Source: Brachymonas sp049977365 (GTDB taxonomy: Bacteria > Pseudomonadota > Gammaproteobacteria > Burkholderiales > Burkholderiaceae_C). Taken from it: DNA of 64,000 nt. The stretch is from contig NZ_JBNGEN010000002.1 of the NCBI RefSeq assembly GCF_049977365.1, positions 124,001 through 188,000 of the forward strand, given 5' to 3'. Within the stretch, counting starts at the first letter, position 1. Each line of letters starts with the position of its first letter. A model generated the notes under the pieces. That model was given only the letters and a program-made list of their open reading frames with translations, was not told the DNA's origin and made no database searches. A program made the translations under genes and the position numbers. Below are positions 53,167-64,000 of the stretch, piece by piece.

Positions 53167-55995
<2,829 letters not shown>

Positions 55996-56299
55996 GCGAT
56001 CAGATGGCTTCCGGACCACACCGCGGCAGAACGCCTCCTGGAGGAGGGACGGCGGTCGGGAACGGAAGCTTCTTCCTTGTGTTGATTGCGAAAAGGTGTT
56101 GCGGCAGATGGGGGCACTCGGGCCCGTATCAACTCCGCACGCGCAGGCACGGCCTCCTGCAGGCCGTGTCCGCATCTGTGTCAGGACAGGTTAACGGGGC
56201 ATTTTACCCTTGGGGGTTTCCCAGGGCTTCATGCAGGCGTGTACTTTTTGGGCATGTGTGTATCGGCATGCAGCGCAGAGGGTGCCCGATAATGCGGAC
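55996..56299. other. Intergenic region between secA and dciA-like gene
   Basis: 304 bp holding two divergent promoters. No RNA, repeat or small gene is evident. Confidence 0.6.
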
Positions 56300-56617
56300 A
56301 TGACGCTGCGCCACCACCAAGCCATTCCCCTGAGTCAGGCCGCCGAGGAAGCCCCCGTGCTGGGGAGCCTGATGGCGCGGGTGCGGCTGTCCCAGTCGTG
56401 CGGAGAGGCCATCCGCAAACTCATTCCGGTCCCGATGCGCAGGCATATCGCGTTCGGCGCGGTGGAGGAAGGCGAGTGGTGCCTGATTGTCTCGAACAAC
56501 GCAGCAGCCGCCAAGGCACGTCATCTGCTGCCGGTCTGGGTAGCGAGCCTGCAGCGCCAGGGGCTGCCGGTGAACCGCATCCGGCTGCATCTGAACGGCA
56601 ACGACTGGGGCCGATAG
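56300..56617 (+). CDS. DciA-like protein (DUF721)
   Basis: A 105-residue KH-like domain protein; visible are the helix MARVRLSQSCGEAIRKLIP and the strand-rich LIVSNNAAAAKARHLLPVWVASL. DciA proteins help load the replicative helicase in bacteria without DnaC; shorter members are common in betaproteobacteria. ATG 56300 is preferred; frame upstream has no similarity. Divergent from secA, its usual neighbour. Confidence 0.8.
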   Translation: MTLRHHQAIPLSQAAEEAPVLGSLMARVRLSQSCGEAIRKLIPVPMRRHIAFGAVEEGEWCLIVSNNAAAAKARHLLPVWVASLQRQGLPVNRIRLHLNGNDWGR

Positions 56618-56767
56618 CCCGGCGCCCCTGCTGCCACCCTGCCCTGCGGCAGCTCCGTGGAGGGCGCTCTTTGCTGCTCAGCAGCGGGAAGCAAGCAGAG
56701 GAAAACGCGACGCAAGGGCGGCAGTTCCCTTGCGCCATGCGCCGTGCACCCTGGAGTGCCTGCCGAG

Positions 56768-57736
56768 TCACTGGAACTGCAGGAATTCCTCGCTGACGGC
56801 GAGGCCCACGGCGTGGACCCGTTCGAGGAAGTGCGTGAGATAGGCATGCAGGCCGGTAGCCAGGATTTCCTGGATGTCCCCATATTGCAGGTCGGCCTGC
56901 AGGCGCCCGGCCAGACGACGGGAGTGGCTGGCATCGACGCTCGCGCCGATGCGTTCCAGATTGGCCACCACCTCGTTCATGCAGGCCAGCAGCGAGCGGG
57001 GCATGTCGTGCCGGAGCATGAGCAGCTCGGCCACCCGGGGCGGAGTGATGACGTCGCGGTAGACGCGGCGATAGATCTCGAAGGCCGAGACGCTGCGCAG
57101 GATGGCACTCCAGTGGTAGAAGTCCAGCTCCTCCTGGGTGTTGGCGGCCTCGGGGTCGGCCGCGAAGAACTCGGGGGAGAGATGGGCATGGAACTTGACG
57201 TCGAGCAGGCGTGCGGTGTTGTCGGCCCGCTCCAGGAAGGTGCCCAGGCGCATGAAAAAGACCGACTGGTCGAGCAGCATGGTGCCGAGGATCACGCCCC
57301 GCGCCAGGTGGGAGTGGAGCTTGACCCACTCGAAGAAGGCGCTGGGATCGGTCTGCAGGATGCCCTCGCGCAGCTGGCGCCGGGCTTCGAGCCAGATCTG
57401 GTTGTAGGTCTCCCACACCTCGGTGGTGAGGCTGCCGCGCACGGCCCGGGCATTCTCGCGCGAGGCCTGGATGCAGGCGATGATGGAGGAAGGGTTGTCG
57501 GCATCGGCCGCCATGAAAGTGATGACCTTGTCCGGCTGGATGTCGCCATACTTGACGCGATAGGCAGGGAGCAGCTCGCAGATCGAGAGCATGCCTGCCC
57601 AGCCCTGCTCGGCCTGCAGCGCGGACTGGGGCAGCATGCTGGTCTGGTAGTTGACGTCGAGCATGCGGGCGGTGTTTTCGGCCCGCTCGATGTAGCGGGA
57701 CATCCAGAGAAGGTGGTCGGCAGTACGGGAAAGCAT
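56768..57736 (-). CDS. Alpha-E domain protein (DUF403)
   Basis: A 322-residue all-helical protein of the alpha-E family. The signature start MLSRTADHLLWMSRYIERAENTARML is visible, and a second similar helix (LGTFLERADNTARLLDVKFH) about 170 residues later shows the internal duplication. Paired with the upstream circularly permuted ATP-grasp gene (134-bp gap). This pair, usually with a transglutaminase-like peptidase, is thought to make or modify a peptide or peptide tag, but the reaction is unproven. Confidence 0.92.
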   Translation of the reverse strand: MLSRTADHLLWMSRYIERAENTARMLDVNYQTSMLPQSALQAEQGWAGMLSICELLPAYRVKYGDIQPDKVITFMAADADNPSSIIACIQASRENARAVRGSLTTEVWETYNQIWLEARRQLREGILQTDPSAFFEWVKLHSHLARGVILGTMLLDQSVFFMRLGTFLERADNTARLLDVKFHAHLSPEFFAADPEAANTQEELDFYHWSAILRSVSAFEIYRRVYRDVITPPRVAELLMLRHDMPRSLLACMNEVVANLERIGASVDASHSRRLAGRLQADLQYGDIQEILATGLHAYLTHFLERVHAVGLAVSEEFLQFQ

Positions 57737-57870
57737 GATATGTGGCGATGTAATGGTCTGTCTGCCTGTATCGGTCCGCGCCATGGGAGACGGCACGTCC
57801 GGCATCCGGTGGAAAGCCCTGCTCGGCAGCATCCGCAGGGCTCCCTGAAAGGGGATGGAGCGCCCGCGGC

Positions 57871-59310
57871 TCAGACCACCCAGGTGTCCTTGGTTCCCCC
57901 GCCCTGCGACGAGTTGACGACGAGCGAGCCTTCCTTGAGCGCCACGCGGGTGAGGCCACCCGCCACCATCTGCACGGTCTTGCCGCTGAGCACGAAGGGG
58001 CGCAGATCGATGTGGCGGGGTGCCACGCCCGCATCGACCAGCGTGGGACAGCTCGACAGGCTGAGGGTAGGCTGCGCAATGTAGCCCTCGGGACGGGCCT
58101 TGAGCACGGCCCGGAATTCCTCGATTTCGGCCTTGCTGGCCGTGGGGCCGATGAGCATGCCGTAGCCGCCGGCACCGTGCACTTCCTTGACGACCAGCTC
58201 CTCCAGGTGCGCGAGCACGTAGGCGAGGTCGTCGGGCTTGCGGCACATCCAGGTGGGTACGTTGTGCAGAATGGGCTTTTCACCGAGGTAGAACTCGATC
58301 ATGCGGGGCACATAGGGGTAGATGGACTTGTCGTCCGCAATGCCGGTGCCGACTGCGTTGCAGATGGTGACACGGCCGGCGCGGTACACGTCGAGCAAGC
58401 CTGCACAGCCGAGTGCGGAGTCGGGCCGGAAGACCTTGGGATCGAGGAAGTCGTCATCCACACGGCGGTAGATCACATCGACACGCTCGGGTCCCCGGGT
58501 GGTGCGCATGTAGAGGAAGCCGTCCTTGACGAAAAGGTCCTGCCCCTCGACGAGCTCCACCCCCATCTGCTGGGCCAGGAAGGCATGCTCGAAGTAGGCG
58601 CTGTTGTACATGCCGGGAGTGAGGACCACCACCACCGGGTCGGGCACGCCGGTGGGGGCGCTTGCCCGCAGGGTTTCGAGCAGCAGGTCGGCATAGTGGG
58701 CCACGGGGGCCACCTGGTAGCTGCGGAAGAGCTCGGGGAAGAGCCGCATCATCATCTTGCGGTTTTCCAGCATGTAGCTCACGCCGCTGGGCACGCGCAG
58801 GTTGTCTTCGAGGACGTAGTACTCCCCTACCCCTGCGGCATCAGGAGCCCGCACGATGTCGATGCCGCTGATATGCGAATAGACCTGGTTGGGAACATCG
58901 ACGCCGACCATTTCCTTGCGGAACTGCGAGTTGTGCAGGATCTGCTCGGCTGGCACGACGCCGGCACGGACGATTTCCTGGTCATGGTAGATGTCGTGCA
59001 GGAAGCGGTTGAGCGCCGTGACACGCTGCGTCAGGCCGCGTTCGAGCAGATCCCACTCGGAATGGGGAATGATGCGGGGAATGAGATCGAACGGGATGAG
59101 ACGTTCGGTGCCCGATCCATCGGCATCCTTGTCGCCGTAGACGGCGAAGGTGATGCCGACGCGACGGAAGATGAACTCGGCTTCCTCCCGCCGGTGGAGC
59201 ATGGTCTGCATGGGCTGATGGGACAGCCATTGCGCGTAGCGCTGGTATTGCTGCCTGGTCGGGGCATCCGCATATGGGACCGAGGCATACATTTCGTCGA
59301 ATGCGAGCAT
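57871..59310 (-). CDS. Circularly permuted ATP-grasp protein
   Basis: A 479-residue protein of the DUF404/DUF407-type circularly permuted ATP-grasp family. Typical segments are the N-terminal HRREEAEFIFRRVGITFAVYG, LIPRIIPHSEWDLLERG, GEYYVLEDNLRVPSGVSYMLENR, PGMYNSAYFEH and YRRVDDDFLDP. It would use ATP to ligate an unknown acid and amine. Start at 59310. Operon with the alpha-E gene; the transglutaminase-like partner expected downstream is not present before dciA. Confidence 0.93.
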   Translation of the reverse strand: MLAFDEMYASVPYADAPTRQQYQRYAQWLSHQPMQTMLHRREEAEFIFRRVGITFAVYGDKDADGSGTERLIPFDLIPRIIPHSEWDLLERGLTQRVTALNRFLHDIYHDQEIVRAGVVPAEQILHNSQFRKEMVGVDVPNQVYSHISGIDIVRAPDAAGVGEYYVLEDNLRVPSGVSYMLENRKMMMRLFPELFRSYQVAPVAHYADLLLETLRASAPTGVPDPVVVVLTPGMYNSAYFEHAFLAQQMGVELVEGQDLFVKDGFLYMRTTRGPERVDVIYRRVDDDFLDPKVFRPDSALGCAGLLDVYRAGRVTICNAVGTGIADDKSIYPYVPRMIEFYLGEKPILHNVPTWMCRKPDDLAYVLAHLEELVVKEVHGAGGYGMLIGPTASKAEIEEFRAVLKARPEGYIAQPTLSLSSCPTLVDAGVAPRHIDLRPFVLSGKTVQMVAGGLTRVALKEGSLVVNSSQGGGTKDTWVV

Positions 59311-59580
59311 GAACCAATCTCCTGTAGTTGTCCGCAGGTCCGTGACGGAGGGTGTGGCTCGGGCGCCCCAGACTGCCCACGCACCTGTTTGTGGGCAGTG
59401 CAGCAAGTTTGATGCCGACTTGCAGAGCCCATGCCGAAAAGACATGCACACGACAGGAAAATGCAGGGGGCGCCCACACCGTTTGCTCTGCTCCAGAGAC
59501 AGGAGACCCCGGACGGGACGGCTCCATTTTCGCGCGGACACAGGCCGGTACAGCGGCCCTGCGCAGGAATCTGCAGGGTT

Positions 59581-62163
59581 TCAGGGAGGCGTGGGCACCT
59601 CGTGCTGCCAGTAGTGCCGGTGGACTTCCCTCTCGCAGCGGATGGCATTGGTGGCCGAACTCCACCACCCCGCACCACATTGGTCCGTCTGCACCACGAT
59701 GGTGCCCACGCTGTGCAGGCGCGCCAGCACCTGCGGATGGGGATGGTGATAGGTGTTGCGGTAGCCATGCTGGATGAGGGTCCAGTGCGGCGCCACGGCC
59801 TGCAGCCAGGGCTGGCTGCTGGACGTTTTGCTGCCATGATGCCCCGCCACGAGCACATCGGCCCGCAGCCATTCAGGGGGCGTGCGGGCCAGCATGGCGG
59901 CTTCCTGGGGCGCTTCGGCATCTCCGGTGAGCAGCACGGTGCGGCGTCCGTTGCTCACACGCAGCACGCAGCTCATGGCGTTGGTCTTGGCCTGGGGCAC
60001 ATAGTCGGTTTCGAGCGGGTGCAGGAACCGGAAGTCCACCCCTTCCCACTGCCAATCCTGACCCACGCTGCAGGGTTCGACGGCCCGCAGCTGCTGCAGG
60101 GGGTGGTCCGGGGCGATGGATCCGAGCAGGGGCAGGTGCGGATAGGCCTGCAGCAGCGGCTCGATGCCCGCGATGTGATCGGTGTCGGAATGGCTGAGCA
60201 CGGCCACGTCGGGGGTCTCGTCGAGCGCGCGGAACAGCGGCAGCAGCACGCGGTCGCCCGCATTGCTGTGCGCGCCATAGCGGGGGCCCGCGTCGTAGAG
60301 CAGGGTGTGCCGTGCCGTGCGTACCACCAGCGCGCTGCCCTGCCCGATGTCGGTCATGAGGACCTCGAACTCCCCTGCATCCGGCCGTGGGGCCTGCCAG
60401 GCCAGCACGGGCACCATCATCAGCGCTCCCGGCCATCGCAAGGGCCAGGGCCCGCGCATGCACAGCAGCACCCCTCCGGCCACGCCCAGCACACCGGCCC
60501 ACCAGGGCGCCTGTGCAGCCTGGTACTGCGCCCACGGCCACGATGCCAGCCAGCCCAGCAGCGCCATGAGCTGCTGCACGCACCAGGCTGCCGCCAGCCA
60601 CAGGGGCGAGCACAGCGCCCCGAGCATGGCCAGCGGAGTGACGAGCAAGGTTACGACGGGCACGGCCACCAGGTTGGCCAGGGTACCCACGAGCGAAACC
60701 TGCCCGAAGATCATCAGCGTCAGCGGTGTCAGGGCCGCCAGCACCAGCATTTGCTCGCGTCCGAATCCGGCCAGAGTGTGCATGATGCGGGCCCGCCAGC
60801 CATCTGCCGGCGCCGTCTGCTCCTGCCCCGCTGCGAACAGAATGCCGACGGCCACGAAGCTGAGCCAGAACCCCGCCTGCAGAAGCGCCCAGGGGTCCCA
60901 GGCCACCACGGCGGCAGCGGCCACGGCCCACAGGGCCGGCCAGGGCCATTGCCGCCCGCCGGACCGCAGGACTGCCAGGACCACCAGCATGCACACGGTG
61001 CGCTGGGCCGGCACCCCCCAGCCGCTGAACAGCGCATACAGCCATGCCAGCAGCACTCCGCCCCACAGAGCTGCGCGCGGTGCCGGAATGGCCAGGCACA
61101 GCGGCCACTTCCAGCGCGCCGTGCGGCGCCAGCCCCAGCCGACCAGCCCCGAGGCCAGCCAGGCGAACATGGTGATGTGGAGCCCGGAAATGCTCATGAG
61201 GTGCGCCACGCCGGTGATGCGGAAGATGTCCCAGTCGTCCCGATCGATGGCCGACTGGTCCCCCATGACCAGCGCAGCCAGCACCCCGGCCACCCGCGCC
61301 CGCCCTGCACCACCTCCCGCCGGGGGTGCGGCGGCAGCCCGGCCCTGCTCCCAGGGAACGACGCCGGGTGCTACGACCTGGTAGATGCGGGTGCGGACGG
61401 CGACACGGGCACGGTCGATCCAGGCGGCAGCATCAAGGGGACGCGCATCGGCCAACCGCTCAGCCGGTGCGCCGGAGCGCCCGCCGCGCACGTAGCCCGT
61501 GGCGCCCAGCCCCTGGTCCCACATCCAGAGTTCGCTGTCGAAGGCCCAGGGATTGCGGTTGCCGTGCGGCTGCTTGAGGCGCACGGTCATGCGCCACTGC
61601 TCGCCCGGCATGACGCACATGCGGCAGGGCTCGGAAGGGGCTGAGGCGAGTTCCTCGGATACCGGGGCAGCACCTTCGGGTTGCACCTCGCGCCCCCGCC
61701 AGGAGCGAAGACGGTACCAGCCCAGTGCCAGCCGTGGCGGGAGCTGCACTGCCGTGCCCTCCTGCAGGGCAGACTCCACCTGCAAGGCAAGGCGCGTGCC
61801 GTCCTCCCCCCATTGAGGCAGTCCCACCACACGGCCCACCACGACCAGATCGCGTCCCTGCAGATCCCGGTCCAGTGCCTGCGAGGCCACCTGCACCGCA
61901 CGCAGACCCGTCAGACTCCACCCCAGCACCGCCAGAGCCAGATACAGCCATAGCGCGGGCAGACGCCTGCGACGCAGCCAGAGCAGCGCCAGCAGCAGGG
62001 CTGCGCCTGCACTGCTTGCGTAGGACACCCCCGTCCACAGCCTGGCCTGCTGCAGCTGCACGGCCACCCCCGCGAGCCAGCACAGAGCGGCAGGAGTGAC
62101 GGAAAAACGGCGCCAAGCCTGTGGCCACCCCAGCGAGCGAAAAGACATGTGTGCACCAGCCAT
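59581..62163 (-). CDS. comEC: DNA internalization competence protein ComEC/Rec2
   Basis: Inner-membrane channel that brings single-stranded DNA into the cytoplasm during transformation; 860 residues. The N-terminal soluble OB-like region (about 50-240) comes first. The Competence membrane domain has HLMSISGLHITMFAWL and many helices (about 260-560). The C-terminal metallo-beta-lactamase-like domain has VAVLSHSDTDHIAGIEPLL and VAGHHGSKTSSSQ. Start 62163 has GAGG upstream; Met at 62148 is possible. No other competence genes are in the window. Confidence 0.95.
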   Translation of the reverse strand: MAGAHMSFRSLGWPQAWRRFSVTPAALCWLAGVAVQLQQARLWTGVSYASSAGAALLLALLWLRRRRLPALWLYLALAVLGWSLTGLRAVQVASQALDRDLQGRDLVVVGRVVGLPQWGEDGTRLALQVESALQEGTAVQLPPRLALGWYRLRSWRGREVQPEGAAPVSEELASAPSEPCRMCVMPGEQWRMTVRLKQPHGNRNPWAFDSELWMWDQGLGATGYVRGGRSGAPAERLADARPLDAAAWIDRARVAVRTRIYQVVAPGVVPWEQGRAAAAPPAGGGAGRARVAGVLAALVMGDQSAIDRDDWDIFRITGVAHLMSISGLHITMFAWLASGLVGWGWRRTARWKWPLCLAIPAPRAALWGGVLLAWLYALFSGWGVPAQRTVCMLVVLAVLRSGGRQWPWPALWAVAAAAVVAWDPWALLQAGFWLSFVAVGILFAAGQEQTAPADGWRARIMHTLAGFGREQMLVLAALTPLTLMIFGQVSLVGTLANLVAVPVVTLLVTPLAMLGALCSPLWLAAAWCVQQLMALLGWLASWPWAQYQAAQAPWWAGVLGVAGGVLLCMRGPWPLRWPGALMMVPVLAWQAPRPDAGEFEVLMTDIGQGSALVVRTARHTLLYDAGPRYGAHSNAGDRVLLPLFRALDETPDVAVLSHSDTDHIAGIEPLLQAYPHLPLLGSIAPDHPLQQLRAVEPCSVGQDWQWEGVDFRFLHPLETDYVPQAKTNAMSCVLRVSNGRRTVLLTGDAEAPQEAAMLARTPPEWLRADVLVAGHHGSKTSSSQPWLQAVAPHWTLIQHGYRNTYHHPHPQVLARLHSVGTIVVQTDQCGAGWWSSATNAIRCEREVHRHYWQHEVPTPP

Positions 62164-62363
62164 GCACCAAGGACCTCATCGATAGAAAATGGAAAGTACC
62201 AAAGTACGCATGCGCATCATGCCATGCGCCCTCTGCCTGTCCGTGGCATGGGCGCATCGTGCAGGGTCTTGCGACATAAAAAAGCGTGCGTATTTGTCGG
62301 GCATGCGACAGGCTGTGTGCCATGCGGCCTGCAGGCAGGGCCGGCTGTCGCTAGACTAGCTCC

Positions 62364-64000
62364 ATGAATGCACCCCAAGCCTCTCTCGACGCCGCACCGG
62401 TTGCACCTGGAGGTGATGCCGGCTGGACGCTTCCGGGACTCGACGTGCCGTCCACCGCCGGGCACTACAGCGAACTGCTCGGCCGTTCCGTGCCTGAAAG
62501 CGCCGGTCCCCTGTCGCCCGCCGACATGGCCCCGCACTGGCGCACCTTCTTCGATGCACTGGCCCGCAAGACGCCGGACGATCTCACCCAGCGGCTGCTG
62601 CGCCTGCGGCGCATGGTGCTGGGCAACGGCATCAGCTACAACGTCTATTCCGACAGCCAGGGCGCCCAGCGCCCGTGGGAAGTCGATCTCCTGCCCCTGT
62701 TGATTCCCCCCGCCGAATGGGCCACGCTCTCGGCCGGCATCCTGGAGCGCGCGGAGCTGCTGGAGCGCATTCTGCAGGACATCTACGGCCGACAGGAGCT
62801 GCTGCGCGACGGTCTGCTGCCCTCGGCCCTGGTGCAGGGCCATCCAGGCTACCTCCGCGCCATGCACGGCATCGCGCAGCGGCATTACCTGCATCTGGTG
62901 GCCTTCGATCTCGTCCGGGGTCCTGCGGGGGGCTGGCACCTCATGACCCAGCGCACCCAGGCCCCTTCGGGGCTGGGTTATCTGCTGGAAAACCGCCACC
63001 TCGTGCGGCAGCAGTTTCCGGACACCTTCGAGCAGCTCGGAGTGCCCAAGCTGATCCATGCCTATCAGGCCCTGCTTAAGAGCCTGCGTGCCCACTGTCA
63101 GCCGCTGGTGGGCGCCGGCGAAACGCCCACGCTGGTGCTGCTCACCCCGGGGCAGATGAACGAAACATGGTTCGAGCAGGCCTATCTGGCCCGTTTTCTG
63201 GGCATTCCCCTGGTCGAAGGCGGCGACCTGCGCGTTCACCAGGAAAAGCTCTACCTCAAAACCACCCAGGGGCTGGTGCGCGTGCACGGGCTCCTGCGCC
63301 GCGTGGACGACGACTGGATGGACCCGCTGGAGCTGCGCCCCGAATCGGCGCTCGGTGTGGCCGGGCTGCTGCAGGTCCTGCGCGCAGGCAACGTGGTGGT
63401 GGCCAACAGCCCCGGCAGCGGATTTCTGGAATCCCCGGCCGTGCTGGGCTTTCTGCCGGCCATTGCCGAACACCTGCTGGGCGCCCCCCTGCAGCTGCCG
63501 GCACTGGCAACCTGGTGGTGCGGCGAAGAGGCCGTGCTGCCACAGGCCCTCCCGCGCCTGACCCAGATGGCCATCAAGCCCACCTATGCTGGCAGCGACC
63601 TGTACCACGGCTTTGCCTCGGAGCTGGGCGCCCATCTGCGCCCCGATCAGCTGCAGGACATGGAATCGCGCATCCACCAGCATGGAGGAGACTACACCCT
63701 TCAGCAGTACATGCCGCTGTCCGAAACCGCCTGCTGGCGGCAGGATGGCGCGAGCGGTGCCGCGCAACTCACCTCGCGTCCCGTCGTGCTCAGGGTCTTT
63801 GCCATCCGGGATGGCGACGGCTGGATGGCCCTGCCAGGCGGCATGGCACGACTGGCCATGGGCGATACCGAAATCGCCTCGATGCAGCGTGGCGGCAGCA
63901 GCGTGGACGTGTGGATCCTGCCGGAGTCCACAGCCAGCGCTGCCGACCTGCCTGCGCGGGCCCCTGCCGCCGCCGCCCCTGCTCCGGCCCCTTCGGCATC
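62364..64000 (+). CDS. Circularly permuted ATP-grasp protein, large type (3' partial)
   Basis: Starts at ATG 62364 and stays open for 545 codons to the window end. It has the large-type pattern: LGNGISYNVYSDSQGAQRPW, DLLPLLIP, GHPGYLRAMHGIA, TQAPSGLGYLLENR, LLTPGQMNETWFEQAYLARF, LLRRVDDDWMDP, ESPAVLGFLPAIAEHLLG and LATWWCGEE. Near the edge it enters an Ala/Pro-rich linker, which commonly joins this domain to an alpha-E domain in longer fusions, so the full protein is probably such a fusion. Divergent from comEC. Confidence 0.88.
   Translation, partial: MNAPQASLDAAPVAPGGDAGWTLPGLDVPSTAGHYSELLGRSVPESAGPLSPADMAPHWRTFFDALARKTPDDLTQRLLRLRRMVLGNGISYNVYSDSQGAQRPWEVDLLPLLIPPAEWATLSAGILERAELLERILQDIYGRQELLRDGLLPSALVQGHPGYLRAMHGIAQRHYLHLVAFDLVRGPAGGWHLMTQRTQAPSGLGYLLENRHLVRQQFPDTFEQLGVPKLIHAYQALLKSLRAHCQPLVGAGETPTLVLLTPGQMNETWFEQAYLARFLGIPLVEGGDLRVHQEKLYLKTTQGLVRVHGLLRRVDDDWMDPLELRPESALGVAGLLQVLRAGNVVVANSPGSGFLESPAVLGFLPAIAEHLLGAPLQLPALATWWCGEEAVLPQALPRLTQMAIKPTYAGSDLYHGFASELGAHLRPDQLQDMESRIHQHGGDYTLQQYMPLSETACWRQDGASGAAQLTSRPVVLRVFAIRDGDGWMALPGGMARLAMGDTEIASMQRGGSSVDVWILPESTASAADLPARAPAAAAPAPAPSA

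Overview
The window reads as a contiguous stretch of chromosome from a GC-rich Gram-negative betaproteobacterium, almost certainly order Burkholderiales (Comamonadaceae- or Alcaligenaceae-like; I cannot name the genus). The evidence is gene order and product families: GntR-sdhCDABE-gltA, an entericidin-type lipoprotein inside leuC-leuD-leuB, folC-SPOR-cvpA-purF-metZ, cysS-alkA-accA-tilS-lysC-tRNA-Ser divergent from TPR-PPIase-ppiB-lpxH, a BktB-type thiolase, and secA divergent from a dciA-like gene. The window opens inside a GntR regulator (5' end missing) and closes inside a circularly permuted ATP-grasp gene (3' end missing).

Layout. 1-6072: regulator, succinate dehydrogenase genes with the flavinylation factor, and citrate synthase. 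6249-10800: LysR regulator and leucine biosynthesis genes leuC, leuD, leuB. 10800-16171: accessory region. About 5.0 kb of visibly AT-richer DNA is inserted into the 3' end of a tRNA-Asp gene and flanked by an 18-bp direct repeat (11139-11156 and 16154-16171). It carries a MobV/Pre-like relaxase with a candidate oriT, a hairpin-rich non-coding region with a candidate small RNA, and a tyrosine integrase translationally coupled to an HNH nuclease bearing three helix-rich repeats. It looks like a compact integrative mobilizable element. 16154-16734: tRNA cluster Asp-Glu-Asp-Glu-Ala, including a near-perfect tandem duplication of the Asp-Glu unit. 16817-24347 (minus strand): gltX, metZ, purF, cvpA, SPOR protein, folC.

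24464-36631: mostly housekeeping genes: ArsC-like protein, cardiolipin synthase, ppnP, argG, a DegV-family lipid-binding protein, murB, yajQ, a retropepsin-like protease, plsY, ybaK, an OmpA-like lipoprotein, an alpha/beta hydrolase and exonuclease I. 36683-38135: a detached, divergent gamma-epsilon pair of F1-ATPase genes. 38397-46293: bktB, tRNA-Ser, lysC, tilS, accA, a DNA glycosylase and cysS. 46294-56617: periplasmic TPR protein, two cyclophilins, lpxH, an Ala/Ser/Asp-rich lipoprotein, roxA head-to-head with a SlyD-like FKBP, argJ, secA and dciA. 56768-64000: two loci of the ATP-grasp/alpha-E family flanking comEC.

The chromosomal genes are ordinary core metabolism (TCA entry, Leu/Arg/Met/Lys biosynthesis, purines, folate, phospholipid, cell wall, translation). 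The most unusual content is the tRNA-Asp element. The orphan atpG-atpC pair and the duplicated ATP-grasp/alpha-E loci are secondary points of interest. Function calls come from reading motifs and remembered family features; no database search was run.
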